Source: a virus. From it: a stretch of 30,061 bases of DNA. A program made the position numbers and the translations under genes. The notes beneath the pieces were generated by a model. The model had not been told where the DNA came from and made no database searches. It was given only the letters and a program-made list of their open reading frames with translations. Location: IMG/VR virus record IMGVR_UViG_3300027631_000092, positions 1 to 30,061 of that record. One strand, given 5' to 3'. This document shows positions 18,667-27,730 of this stretch, one piece after another. Every line of letters starts with the position of its first letter. Position 1 is the first letter of the stretch.

Positions 18667-19452
18667 TTAGCTTTTTTGATTTATTTCGTTTTGTTGTATT
18701 TCTTGAGCAGCAACCTGTATAATTTGAGGGTCTCTAATTATTATACCAGAATAAAATAATATTCTAGTTATAACCTCTACTTGCTCTGAAGCATTTAACT
18801 CAAAATTCTGAGAAGGAGTACCGCTGTCAGGTGCAGACAAACTAGGGCTGTATATGTACTGACCAACTGTTCCAATGTCAAAGCCCCATGTTATATTTCT
18901 AGGCTTTCTTATAAAGCTAGTAGAAACATCTGATGTTATACTCTTAGGTCTTACGGTTAATTTATTTGATTCGTATAAATAAGTAGGAAAGTCTTTAGTA
19001 GATGCTGTTAGTGGAGATTTTTCTATGTTGTAGAAATCATTTCTAGCCAAACGCTGTAGTTCAGTATCAAACCCAGCTGGTGGCGTAAATATAGGTGTTC
19101 CTAATTTGTAAAATGAAACTTGATCGCTAGCAGGCTCTGCGCCTGTATTTATAACTGTATTACCTTCAGTGTCTAGTATTGGTAAGTTAAATTTACCAGC
19201 ACTGTAAACACAGTTACCTTCAGTTTTAAAAGGAGAAATCTTTTCATCAATACTCATTTGTCTATCAGAGTAATCATAATCAGATTGTGGCACTCGTAGT
19301 TGTTGGTTTAAGTCTTCGAAGTATTGTTCAAATATATCGAGTTGAACTTGTGTAGCTGTTTTATTAAACTCGTCAGGCGTCATATATCCACGCTGCTCTT
19401 TGTTTAGTATTAATAAAACTGTCTTATATACTGTATCTACGTTTATTGCCAT
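18667..19452 (-). CDS. Virion connector/stabilisation protein candidate
   Basis: 261 aa. The helical N-terminus (TVYKTVLLILNKEQRGYMTP, then a helix containing QLDIFEQYFEDLNQQL) is followed by a beta-rich middle (about 70-210) and a short C-terminal helical tail (SEQVEVITRILFYSGIIIRD). Proteins of this type are found between capsid and nozzle genes in phages of marine Bacteroidetes, to my recollection, and would act as an adaptor, ring or connector layer. No motif fixes the role. The gene begins after CAAATAAATAAA and is preceded by a 69-base gap that carries a hairpin, so its expression may be set apart from the capsid genes. Confidence 0.55.
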   Translation of the reverse strand: MAINVDTVYKTVLLILNKEQRGYMTPDEFNKTATQVQLDIFEQYFEDLNQQLRVPQSDYDYSDRQMSIDEKISPFKTEGNCVYSAGKFNLPILDTEGNTVINTGAEPASDQVSFYKLGTPIFTPPAGFDTELQRLARNDFYNIEKSPLTASTKDFPTYLYESNKLTVRPKSITSDVSTSFIRKPRNITWGFDIGTVGQYIYSPSLSAPDSGTPSQNFELNASEQVEVITRILFYSGIIIRDPQIIQVAAQEIQQNEINQKS

Positions 19453-19475
19453 TTTATTTATTTGTTATAATACAA

Positions 19476-19500
19476 TGGAGACCACGATTAGTAGTCTCCA
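19476..19500 (-). promoter_or_regulatory. Hairpin between the 275-aa and 261-aa genes
   Basis: TGGAGAC (19476-19482) pairs perfectly with GTCTCCA (19494-19500). Two further pairs (AC 19484-19485 with GT 19491-19492) flank a GATTA loop after one C/A mismatch. On the minus strand the hairpin is followed by TTGTATTATAAC, not a clean T run, so it is a weak terminator at best. It may be an RNA processing or stability element just upstream of the connector gene. Confidence 0.5.
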
Positions 19501-19521
19501 CTATATTAGTATTACTTGTTT

Positions 19522-20349
19522 TTATAGATTTTTCTCTATAGATCTGTAGATTTCTACACCTTCATCAGTTTTAAGGAAGGCTGCAAATGCAGAGTAAGGG
19601 TTTTCATCAAATGGAACATTCATTAATTTTCTTCCGTTTGACCCCCAAGCAAATGTTCTTTGATCTTGAGATAATTTTATAAGTCCAGCTTCTGACGCTC
19701 TAATTGCAAAGTTTCTTAATTGCACGTTATCGTCATTAGCTAACTCTATGAACATTTCAGGATTACTTCTAGCAAACAATAGTAAATCTCTTTTAAGCTC
19801 CTTAGAACTCATCTTAGCAACAGCAGAACCAAGCTCTACTCTTAATATTGCTTCAGCATGGTCAATATCCATTTCTTTAGCAGCATTCATTGCTTCGATT
19901 TGAGAGTTTAATATATCTAAATCATTTTCAGCTACTTTTACAGGACTAAATTCGCTGTATATTCTCCCTCTTAAAGGGTGATACAGAGACAGTAGTTTTT
20001 GTAAGTTTTGTTTTTGCTTAGGCACGGTTAGTGATCCGTCTTTAAATACGATATGGCCTAATGTAGCTTCTCCTTCTTGTTCGTTTTTAAATATAGACGC
20101 GTGATTAGTCGCATATCTTATTTCTCTTTGTTCTCCTTTTTCTTCATCGAAGAATAATAAAGAGTGTTTTCTAGTATGTTTAGATGGTATGGTTAATGTT
20201 AGTGGACTAATACCACCTTTTAATACATACGTTCTATCTTTTATTTCCCACTTTGGTTTAGCAGGTTGTATTGGTGTAGATGCTTTTTTAGTCTCTACGA
20301 TTGGTTGAGGTGCTACCTCGACTTTTTTAGCTGTAGCTTGTTTAGCCAT
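19522..20349 (-). CDS. Conserved-looking virion-region protein of unknown function
   Basis: 275 aa. The N-terminal ~33 residues are a Lys/Pro/Ala linker (KKASTPIQPAKPK). A beta-rich domain follows (about 34-125: DRTYVLKGGISPLTLTIPSK, RYATNHASIF). The C-terminal ~150 residues are helical with scattered charges (AEAILRVELGSAVAKMSSKE). No catalytic motif is visible. It lies 78 bases after the major capsid gene, separated by a hairpin. Position suggests a head completion, capsid-decoration or head-tail joining role. I recall similar sequences beside capsid genes in marine phages, but no function is known to me. Confidence 0.6.
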   Translation of the reverse strand: MAKQATAKKVEVAPQPIVETKKASTPIQPAKPKWEIKDRTYVLKGGISPLTLTIPSKHTRKHSLLFFDEEKGEQREIRYATNHASIFKNEQEGEATLGHIVFKDGSLTVPKQKQNLQKLLSLYHPLRGRIYSEFSPVKVAENDLDILNSQIEAMNAAKEMDIDHAEAILRVELGSAVAKMSSKELKRDLLLFARSNPEMFIELANDDNVQLRNFAIRASEAGLIKLSQDQRTFAWGSNGRKLMNVPFDENPYSAFAAFLKTDEGVEIYRSIEKNL

Positions 20350-20386
20350 AATATAATAAAATTTAATAGTTTAATAAGGGTAATAA

Positions 20387-20413
20387 TTACCCCCGTTGAT
20401 ATAACGAGGGTAA
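20387..20413 (-). terminator. Hairpin after the major capsid gene, possible partial terminator
   Basis: TACCC (20388-20392) pairs with GGGTA (20408-20412), and CGTT (20394-20397) with AACG (20403-20406), with one C/A mismatch and a GATAT loop. T20387 can also pair with A20413. On the minus strand it starts 15 bases after the capsid gene stop. An overlapping near-palindrome GGGTAATAATTACCC (20378-20392) offers an alternative fold. No long T run follows, so it may protect the capsid mRNA 3' end or attenuate readthrough. Confidence 0.5.
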
Positions 20414-20427
20414 GAATTACATAATAA

Positions 20428-21891
20428 TTATACTCCTTGGAATAATACAAAGTTGTTAGCTCCTTGTACACATAAACATCTTTCTGATAAGAAGTTTACT
20501 TCCATTGCGTCTAGGTCAGAACTTACAGCTCCTCCTGCAGAACCAGTTAACCAAGTCTTCATCTTTCTGTCGTCAGCTTGTGAAGCTCTATAACGTACGT
20601 GTAAGAATGGACGTCTGATATTAGTTCCTAGGATTTGATCATATACTGTAGAAGTTCCTGCAGGTATTAATACACCTTCAACACTTGCTACAGCTCCTTG
20701 AATAGCTCCACGAGTAGAAGCATCGTTTAAGTATTTCCAGTCAGTTTTGTAGAAGTCGTAAGAACCTCTTCTGAATCCAGAGAAACCTAAGTTTAATGCC
20801 ATATCTTCAGAGTTTTCAAATACTCCGTAAGAACTACCACCTGCGTAAATTCCGTTATCAGCAGCGCCTACACCAGCTAACATATCATCAAAATCTAAAG
20901 ACGTTTGTCTGTTTAAGAATAACATGTTTTCTTCAATAGCTCCTTGAGTATCTAAGTTTTTCAAGATCTCGTCAAATGTAGCTAATCCTCCAGCAGCAGT
21001 AAACCCTACGTTAGTGTTACCTCTATCTTTGATAGCAGCAAATAAACCTTGAGTACCTTTTACTCCAGCAGTAGCAGCTCCAGATCCAGCAGCAGCTTTT
21101 TCTCCTTCTACTACAGACATTTCTAAATAGTCTTCAAAACGTAATCTAGTTTCAGATTCAGCTTTTAAGTACCATAAATATCCAGAAGTTCCGTCTTCAG
21201 TTGCAACTTCTACCCATCCTATTTGCGCCATATCAGATCCAGATACTACGTATTTGTTTCTAATGATAACTGGTGAGTTAGAGAATTGAGTGAAAGAAGG
21301 AGTAATAGATTTATATCCATTTACATCTGCAGCTCCAGTAGAGTTAGCCACAGAAGATCCTTTTCCATACTCAGAACCGTATACGAAAATCTTTAATCCA
21401 GTAGCAGCTAAAGCTCCAGTATTAGCAGCAGTATAAGGCGCTACTTCTACAGTTGCTGTTGTACCAGCTTGAGAAGATTCAGTAACTAAAGCTTTTAATT
21501 CTAATCCAGCTGGATCTAAAATTACAATAGTTTGGTTTTTAGAAATAACGTTTTCTACGAAAGCATCTCCTGCTCCACCTACAGTGAAAGTAAGAGTGTT
21601 TGTTCCATCGTTAGATACGTCATTATATGCTACGTGCAATCTGTTTTGTTCAGACCAAATTACTTGATCAGAAGTCATTGGCATTTCTGCTCCTACCATA
21701 CGTAAGAATCCAGATAATGTTCTGTTTCCATAACGCTCTACTTCTTGTTCGTAGATCTCAGGTAAGTACTGTTGTGCGAATGAGTTTGAATCTCCTGCTC
21801 CTGCACCACCGTTAAATGATAAGAAGTTAGATTCTAAAATTTGTTGTTTTTGACTCGGTTTAATTGAACCGAATGATGGTGTTAATGCCAT
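20428..21891 (-). CDS. Major capsid protein (probable HK97 fold)
   Basis: 487 aa. The N-terminus (SFGSIKPSQKQQILESNFLS) is followed by FAQQYLPEIYEQEVERYGNR, a typical N-arm and E-loop entry. The rest is Ala/Gly/Thr-rich with alternating beta strands and helices and no membrane or enzyme motif. The C-terminal half contains NLDTQGAIEENMLFLNRQTS and RPFLHVRYRASQADDRKMKT. The gene lies 11 bases after the scaffold gene, in the conserved portal-scaffold-capsid order. Codons favour GCA/GCT, CCA and AGA strongly, consistent with high expression. The fold is inferred from context and composition. Confidence 0.85.
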   Translation of the reverse strand: MALTPSFGSIKPSQKQQILESNFLSFNGGAGAGDSNSFAQQYLPEIYEQEVERYGNRTLSGFLRMVGAEMPMTSDQVIWSEQNRLHVAYNDVSNDGTNTLTFTVGGAGDAFVENVISKNQTIVILDPAGLELKALVTESSQAGTTATVEVAPYTAANTGALAATGLKIFVYGSEYGKGSSVANSTGAADVNGYKSITPSFTQFSNSPVIIRNKYVVSGSDMAQIGWVEVATEDGTSGYLWYLKAESETRLRFEDYLEMSVVEGEKAAAGSGAATAGVKGTQGLFAAIKDRGNTNVGFTAAGGLATFDEILKNLDTQGAIEENMLFLNRQTSLDFDDMLAGVGAADNGIYAGGSSYGVFENSEDMALNLGFSGFRRGSYDFYKTDWKYLNDASTRGAIQGAVASVEGVLIPAGTSTVYDQILGTNIRRPFLHVRYRASQADDRKMKTWLTGSAGGAVSSDLDAMEVNFLSERCLCVQGANNFVLFQGV

Positions 21892-21902
21892 AATCTTAAT
21901 TT

Positions 21903-23057
21903 TTAATTGTTAAAAGTTCTTTTTTTAATTTTTAGTTTTGAGGAATCGGCTCCACTAATCGACTTAACTTTTAATCCATTTACAAAAACACTACCACTAG
22001 AAGTTTGTCTTGGGTCTGTCTTAATGTTTTTAGATTTAGCTACAACGTTCTTTACAGCATCAGCTTTACCTTGCTCATAAAAGTGTTGCGCTATAGTATC
22101 AGCGTTCCTAGCGGCGTACAGAGCTTTGTGATAGCCTTTAGCGTCTGATATGTTTCCTTCTTTATCTAGGAACTTCCCTATAAAGTTTGAAATATCAGAT
22201 TGTGCTTCAGCAACCTCGTTAACATTTTTTACTCCGTATCTAAATTTTTTCTCGCCAACATTGAAATCAAAACCTTTGAAATCGTTATTAAGTAAATTCT
22301 TAGTTCTTTGTAAGAAATTGTTATGCTTTTCTTCTGCAGCTTTTTGATCCTCGTTGAATCTGTTAAAAAAGTCATTTGCCTTTTGTTGTTCCTGAGTCAC
22401 GCCGGGTCTCAACTTGATTTCGTCGTAATATTTACTCTTGGTCTCTTCTAAAAAGCTTTTGGCTTTAGCAACTTCTTCTTTATACGCAAGTTTTTTCCTG
22501 CGAATGTCTTTCTCCTCATCTAAGTCTTCATCATATTGGAAATTATCCTCCATAATCAAGTCTAAATCATCTTTATCTAAATAAGGTTTTGATTTTTTAT
22601 AATATTCTCTAATCAATGTTTTTTCATCTACATTAGAGTAATCAGTATTTAATCTTACGTAGTCATCGATTGTACCACCTGTGTCTTCCATAAATGAAAC
22701 TAGTTTTTCGATGTTTTCTGGCAATGCTTTTCCTATTACCTTTTCATCTCTAACAGCTTCAGCTACTTCTTGTTCAAGAGCTTTTGATGTTTCTACTATT
22801 TCTTCTTCTGTTATTTCTTCAATAACTCCAGCAGTCTCTTCAACTACTTCTTCAGTAGCTTCTACTTCTTCGACAACTTGTTCAACAACTGGTTCTTTAA
22901 TCTCTACTTTTGTAACATTTGGTATTACTTCGCCTTGGTTTTCTTCCGAAGGTTTAGATAAATCTACCTTTGTTATTTCGTTTTTCTTACCTAAGTTCTT
23001 AGGTTTCTTGGGTTTAGCCTTCATTTTGAAGTCACCCTCTTGTTTTACTTCTGACAT
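21903..23057 (-). CDS. Capsid scaffolding protein
   Basis: 384 aa. The Lys-rich start (residues 12-30) is followed by an acidic Glu/Val low-complexity stretch (about 50-100: VVEQVVEEVEATEEVVEET). Helical charged regions (about 160-260) and a basic C-terminus (KLKIKKRTFNN) complete it. Long helical, acidic and removable with a basic C-terminal capsid-binding tail is the usual scaffold design. It sits between portal and capsid genes, with 29 and 11 bases either side. The start at 23057 follows TTATATTATATT; Met12 is an alternative start. No protease gene lies nearby, so removal may be without cleavage, or by an enzyme outside the window. Confidence 0.8.
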   Translation of the reverse strand: MSEVKQEGDFKMKAKPKKPKNLGKKNEITKVDLSKPSEENQGEVIPNVTKVEIKEPVVEQVVEEVEATEEVVEETAGVIEEITEEEIVETSKALEQEVAEAVRDEKVIGKALPENIEKLVSFMEDTGGTIDDYVRLNTDYSNVDEKTLIREYYKKSKPYLDKDDLDLIMEDNFQYDEDLDEEKDIRRKKLAYKEEVAKAKSFLEETKSKYYDEIKLRPGVTQEQQKANDFFNRFNEDQKAAEEKHNNFLQRTKNLLNNDFKGFDFNVGEKKFRYGVKNVNEVAEAQSDISNFIGKFLDKEGNISDAKGYHKALYAARNADTIAQHFYEQGKADAVKNVVAKSKNIKTDPRQTSSGSVFVNGLKVKSISGADSSKLKIKKRTFNN

Positions 23058-23086
23058 AATATAATATAATTAAATAGTTAATAAGC

Positions 23087-25504
23087 TTACCTAGGATCAA
23101 ACTGCTCTAAGCCGAAACCTCCTAGGTTGTCCATACCTGCAGACTCAAAGTCTTTTGGTAATGAATCGTTTTGTCTTTGATTTATTAGTTCAGACTGTTG
23201 AGTAGCTTGTATTCTAGTTCTCTCGTCTTTCCTGTCTTCAATTTCTTTTTCTTTATTTGTTTCTGCATTTGCATGCACTTGAGCTAGTTGCATTTTGTAA
23301 CTAAACTCTTCAGCCATCAATTGTTTTTTGATTTCAGCTTCTTGTTGCATTTGCTGTATCTTGAATTGAGATTTACCTTGCTCTATTTGTAACTCTGTTT
23401 GAGCTAAGGCTTGTTGCTTTTGTAACTCAGCCATAGCAGCTTTTTCTGCAGACTCAGCATTTGCTTGTGCTTGTGCCTGAATATTAGCTTGTTGCGCTTG
23501 CTGCTCTTGCTCTCTCTTCATCTTCTGTCTATTCTTTAGAAACTGATTAGCAAGTTTTAAATTTCTAATCTGTCTAATATCAATAGCGTCACTTAGATTT
23601 ATACTCTGAGTTTGCAATGCAATTTGTATGTTCTTTTCTAAATTAGCTTTTTCTTCTTCTTCTGGTTCTAATTCTAAGAATATACCGAACTCGTGCATGT
23701 TTAAATTTTCGATCTCTTCTAAAGTTGCTACGTTTACAGAATTTATAGAATTCATTAAAGCGTTTTTAGTAAGAGGGAAGTTTAACATATCCGCTACTCT
23801 TAAGCTTATATTCTCACATGTTCTAACTGTTATATACATTAATGACTGCAACACGTGCTTAGTAGCTACATTAGAATTAGCTGCTGCTAGTTTTTGTAAA
23901 CCTACAAGAGAATCTTTAGCTGGCATACTACCATCTCTAGCTTCATTTAAACCTGTTACGTCTCTTATCATCTGTAAATAGTATTGATAAGTTTGAGTAA
24001 GAGCTTGTATCTTATTAATACCAGACGAAGAGTTTAATTCTTGAATAGGTACTTTACCTCTGTTTGGATCACCATCTTGAGTTAAAGATCTACCTATAAT
24101 ACTACCAGTTTGGAAGTACATATTTAAAGCTTCTTGTGGATTATAATTTGTACCGTTACCTAAATCAACTTCAGCTAAACCATCAACGTCAACAAAAACA
24201 CCATCAGGCACCATCTTGGATAATACCTGTTGTATTTTCAAATGAGTAATCTGTATCATATCAGCAAAGCCAATACACTTGCTAACAATGCTATCTATTC
24301 TACCTTTGTACATTCTAGGAGCTGATAATGAGTAATTCATCTCAACTCTAGTTTGATCGCTGTAAGGTCTAGTCATATTTTCAGCTAGTTCCCATTTAAG
24401 CATTTTATTACTACCTAAAACCTTAGCTCCACTATATAATACTTCTATTGATCTTGATACTCTTTCAAAGTTATCACTTTCTGGTGGATCAAACGTATCA
24501 GGCTTTTCAAGAGCTTTTTCAAGTCCTTGATCTGTTTTCTTTATTTTAAATACTTGGTTAGAATACGTCTTATATTCAAAGTATAAAACCTGTACACTAT
24601 CGTAATTATCATCTTGACCATTATATTGTCTAGTGTAATTACTGTCTCCAGGTTGTTTTTGTATTTCTTCTAGTTCAGAATCTGTTAAGTCAGAGAATTG
24701 TTTCTTTAATTCCTGTAATGAAATACCTTTAACTTCACCAACATAGTATATGTCTTCAAAGTTAGGGTCTTCAGTATAAGAATAAACTAAGCTAGCAGGA
24801 TCAACGTAATCTACTACAACTCCTTCAGATAAGTTAAAGCTAGTTTTAGTAGCACCAATACCTAGTATTGTTAAATCTTGAGCAACTCTTTTCTTTACTT
24901 CTTCGTATCTATTAAACTCTAATATGTTATCTATAACTTCTTCTTCAGCAATCTCAACAGCTTGTTTATAGTTTAGCTGTATAAATAAATCTAGTTCTTC
25001 TCTAGACTCAGGTAAATTAGATGGATCATTAGTTGAAAACAAATTAGTACCAAGCTTGTTTTGTATATCTTCAAGCAAAGGTTTTGCGTTCATATCTCTT
25101 ATGATACCTTTAGTATAATCAGTTCTATGTTTTAAAGCGTATGGATCAGTTGCAAAAGATTTAATCTTATAACCTTTGTCAGTCATACCATTTACAACAA
25201 TATCAACAAATTTTGATAATACAGCTACAGGTTGCCAGTCTAAATTTAAATAAGACAAATCGCCGTTGATAGACATTTCATCTTTGTATTTTTGAACAGA
25301 CTGCTCTCCTCTAGCGTAAAGACGTAACCTATGAAAGCTTTGCCAGTTATTACCAAATCTTCCACCTGCACCAGCACCTCTGTCTCCACGGAACCATTCG
25401 TTCTCTATAGCTCTACCAACTGCATGTCCGTATTCTAAACTTTGTTTCTCTGCATCAGATACTACCTGACTTGGAAATGTACTGTTTACATTTTTGTAAA
25501 TCAT
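23087..25504 (-). CDS. Portal protein
   Basis: 805 aa, within the range of large podovirus portals. Residues about 10-60 give the N-terminal wing region (FHRLRLYARGEQSVQKYKDE). The middle (about 390-540) holds the stem and clip-type helices (YKGRIDSIVSKCIGFADMIQ; LTQTYQYYLQMIRDVTGLNE, then ARDGSMPAKDSLVGLQKLAA). Residues about 660-775 form a long Gln/Ala/Glu-rich coiled coil, a barrel-type extension that may point into the capsid and contact the ejection proteins. The ATG directly follows the terminase stop (TAAATG). Gene order terminase-portal-scaffold-capsid supports the call. Confidence 0.9.
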   Translation of the reverse strand: MIYKNVNSTFPSQVVSDAEKQSLEYGHAVGRAIENEWFRGDRGAGAGGRFGNNWQSFHRLRLYARGEQSVQKYKDEMSINGDLSYLNLDWQPVAVLSKFVDIVVNGMTDKGYKIKSFATDPYALKHRTDYTKGIIRDMNAKPLLEDIQNKLGTNLFSTNDPSNLPESREELDLFIQLNYKQAVEIAEEEVIDNILEFNRYEEVKKRVAQDLTILGIGATKTSFNLSEGVVVDYVDPASLVYSYTEDPNFEDIYYVGEVKGISLQELKKQFSDLTDSELEEIQKQPGDSNYTRQYNGQDDNYDSVQVLYFEYKTYSNQVFKIKKTDQGLEKALEKPDTFDPPESDNFERVSRSIEVLYSGAKVLGSNKMLKWELAENMTRPYSDQTRVEMNYSLSAPRMYKGRIDSIVSKCIGFADMIQITHLKIQQVLSKMVPDGVFVDVDGLAEVDLGNGTNYNPQEALNMYFQTGSIIGRSLTQDGDPNRGKVPIQELNSSSGINKIQALTQTYQYYLQMIRDVTGLNEARDGSMPAKDSLVGLQKLAAANSNVATKHVLQSLMYITVRTCENISLRVADMLNFPLTKNALMNSINSVNVATLEEIENLNMHEFGIFLELEPEEEEKANLEKNIQIALQTQSINLSDAIDIRQIRNLKLANQFLKNRQKMKREQEQQAQQANIQAQAQANAESAEKAAMAELQKQQALAQTELQIEQGKSQFKIQQMQQEAEIKKQLMAEEFSYKMQLAQVHANAETNKEKEIEDRKDERTRIQATQQSELINQRQNDSLPKDFESAGMDNLGGFGLEQFDPR

Positions 25505-27730
25505 TTATTGTATTATTTTTGAAGTAAAGCCTTTATTATCGTATCTACCAAAAGATACAGCAACAGGTTTCTTGTTTTGCTTAAACACTGGCGTGTATTT
25601 GTTTTTGTTACAAGCCATTATAGCTAAACCAGAACTTATAGTTGCATCAAACTTTGTTCTATTGTTTATGTCAAATTTTGCCCACTCTTCTAAGGTTTTT
25701 TGGAAAAACATATTTCCATAACCTCTTTCGGTAGCGCCTACGTAATCGTTTATATATGATTCAATTGCAGCTGCATGAGCTTGTTTAATATCTTCACTAG
25801 AGTTTGGTATACCACCTATTTCTTTTTCTGTTGTTGATAATTTAGCAAATACCTTATCTGGTCTGTTTATAGAGAAGCCTCTATAACCTCTTCTTTTAAA
25901 ATAGTATAACAATCTAGGTTTATTATTCTCTGCTAGTATTGGCATGCCATAAAATATGCAAGCCATTAGTACGTCTTCAAAAAACATCTCAGCTGTCTGA
26001 GGTCTAGCTATGTACTCTAGAAAAAACATATTAATTGGAGCGTCTTCCATACTGAATTTAGTTAAACCGTGTAAAGCGCCTTTAGAACCTCTGTTGTCTA
26101 CAGTTCCTGAAATATCATAACTATCACAGCCAAAAGCACCGATGTGTTCATTGCCGGCAAACTTAACCCCATTCTTTACTATCACACGGTTTTGAAGATT
26201 TATAGGTGGAATCCAACTAATAAGGAATCTACCGTCTTTATTTGGTGTAAATATAACTCTTGTATCTTTGATACCGTTCTCCCATTGAAAGCTTCCTCTA
26301 GTAACTGTCTTGTTATTAGCAAACTCTTCGTTGTGATCTATTTGCTCGTATATCTTAGTTAAATTAAATAAAGATAATTTAGCTTCGTCTCTAAAAGCGT
26401 GTTTCTCTGTTCTTGGAAACTGACGATAATATTCATTTAAACCGTCTTGATCGTTTTTTAAACCTTCTACTTCATTTTCCCAATGCTCTATAACTCCGTG
26501 AGTTATTAAATCGCCGCCAGGGTCTCTAGTTTCTTTTTTTGGGTTATCGAATACAGGTAATCCAAAAGCATCAATGAATCCTTCGTAGTTCCATTCCATA
26601 GGTATGAACAAAGAATATAGTCCTGAGCTAGTCTGCCCATTGCGGTTTCTGTTTGTGACATCTGAGGCATAATAAAGTTTTTTAAAGTTCCCACCACCTT
26701 TTTCTAAAGCATTAGAGGTTGAACCCATCATGCATTTACCAACGATCTTACTACCTAGTCTTAAACAAGTTTTTGTAACTCGCCAGTTGTTTAATATATT
26801 ATCTGGTCGTTCCCATTTTCCACTTTCATCGTGTACTAATAGTTTTAATTTTTCACCATCATAGGAGTTGTCTCCCGTATTCTTCCAGTCAATAGTTGTA
26901 TCTAATCCTTCTAGTTCTTCCTCGGTTTCACCTTCGTTAAGTTTACGTCTGGTGAGCCTTGACGCGGGTACTCTATAGGCGAGCTCCGTTTTCGGCCGGT
27001 CCATTCCGTCTTGTATTGGTTTGAAGAAAAAGGGGTAATTGCTAGAAATGGGTACAACTTTATCTGTGAACATTTTCTTTGCGTCGGCGCCAGATTTGGA
27101 CAATATCCCAAACCGTGAATCCGTTGATATTGTGGCCATATTAACTGTCTCCCCAGACGCCATGAATGAAAATCCTGAACGTCTATTCTTGAGATACGAC
27201 ATTCCATAACACCTCTTGTCTGCTTTACAAGCTTCCCAGAATATGAAGAATAGTCTGTTTGACTCTCTATAATCTGCTGCCCCAACATCAATCTTGGACC
27301 ATTGCAAGTACATGTAATGAGTACCAGTAATGTAAGTCGGATTGCCATTGTTATAAAACCAAAAACCTTTTTCTCTTTTTTCAAACTCTTTGTCTATGTA
27401 TTCGTACCACTCTTCTTTAAAATCAGTTGGATATTTTTCCCAATCAAAAACACTCTTTATCTTAGATAGTTCTTTTGGATATTCCAACTTCGTCCAAACT
27501 TGATCTTTTTTATCCTGAGAACATTTGTGAACGTTCTTAGGTTTTAACGGTAATGCTATTTTTAAGTTTTGAATCTCTATGATTTCACCTATAGTTCCAT
27601 CGCTACTTATTATAACTACATCATACTCAGGGTTATAGCCTTTTTCCCACTTTTTGTATCTATTATTTCTTTTGATTACTGCTGGCTTTATATGATCTTT
27701 TACAGTACGTACTAGCGTTTGCTTATACAT
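25505..27730 (-). CDS. Terminase large subunit (packaging ATPase-nuclease)
   Basis: 741 aa. The ATPase half has a deviant Walker A at about 180-188 (LKNRRSGFS) and a Walker B LLVHDESG with D301-E302. The nuclease half has the RNase H-like metal residues D536 (FGCDSYDISG) and D695 (TKFDATISSGL). The pattern matches large terminases that cut and pump concatemeric DNA into the procapsid through the portal. Its ATG overlaps the stop of the presumed small subunit (TAATG), and its stop touches the portal start. The codons for residues ~140-265 are G+C-rich (CGG, CTC, GCC, CCC), unlike the AGA/CCA/GCT style elsewhere, suggesting an exchanged segment. Confidence 0.93.
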   Translation of the reverse strand: MYKQTLVRTVKDHIKPAVIKRNNRYKKWEKGYNPEYDVVIISSDGTIGEIIEIQNLKIALPLKPKNVHKCSQDKKDQVWTKLEYPKELSKIKSVFDWEKYPTDFKEEWYEYIDKEFEKREKGFWFYNNGNPTYITGTHYMYLQWSKIDVGAADYRESNRLFFIFWEACKADKRCYGMSYLKNRRSGFSFMASGETVNMATISTDSRFGILSKSGADAKKMFTDKVVPISSNYPFFFKPIQDGMDRPKTELAYRVPASRLTRRKLNEGETEEELEGLDTTIDWKNTGDNSYDGEKLKLLVHDESGKWERPDNILNNWRVTKTCLRLGSKIVGKCMMGSTSNALEKGGGNFKKLYYASDVTNRNRNGQTSSGLYSLFIPMEWNYEGFIDAFGLPVFDNPKKETRDPGGDLITHGVIEHWENEVEGLKNDQDGLNEYYRQFPRTEKHAFRDEAKLSLFNLTKIYEQIDHNEEFANNKTVTRGSFQWENGIKDTRVIFTPNKDGRFLISWIPPINLQNRVIVKNGVKFAGNEHIGAFGCDSYDISGTVDNRGSKGALHGLTKFSMEDAPINMFFLEYIARPQTAEMFFEDVLMACIFYGMPILAENNKPRLLYYFKRRGYRGFSINRPDKVFAKLSTTEKEIGGIPNSSEDIKQAHAAAIESYINDYVGATERGYGNMFFQKTLEEWAKFDINNRTKFDATISSGLAIMACNKNKYTPVFKQNKKPVAVSFGRYDNKGFTSKIIQ
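26935..27310. other. G+C-rich codon patch inside the terminase ATPase domain
   Basis: The reading frame is unbroken, but synonymous choices change: GAC CGG CCG, GAG CTC GCC, GTA CCC GCG and TCC AAA TCT GGC GCC GAC occur where neighbours use AGA, CCA/CCT and GCT/GCA. The line 26941-27000 contains 35 G or C in 60 bases, and the following 300 bases stay at about 40 percent. This is the stretch covering Walker A and the segment after it. It may be a recombined allele from a phage with other codon habits. Confidence 0.55.

Noticed and set aside
22681-23064. 127-codon plus-strand frame rich in Ser/Thr
   Set aside because: It is the complement of the acidic Glu/Val repeat of the scaffold gene; the composition explains it and no start context supports it.
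23628-23981. 117-codon plus-strand frame
   Set aside because: Antisense to the portal coding region, with no motif and no start signal; all plus-strand frames here look like shadows.
26911-27384. 157-codon minus-strand frame within the terminase gene
   Set aside because: It is an alternative frame of the terminase gene, kept open by the G+C-rich patch; the Cys/Arg-rich protein has no domain, and the terminase frame has clear motifs.
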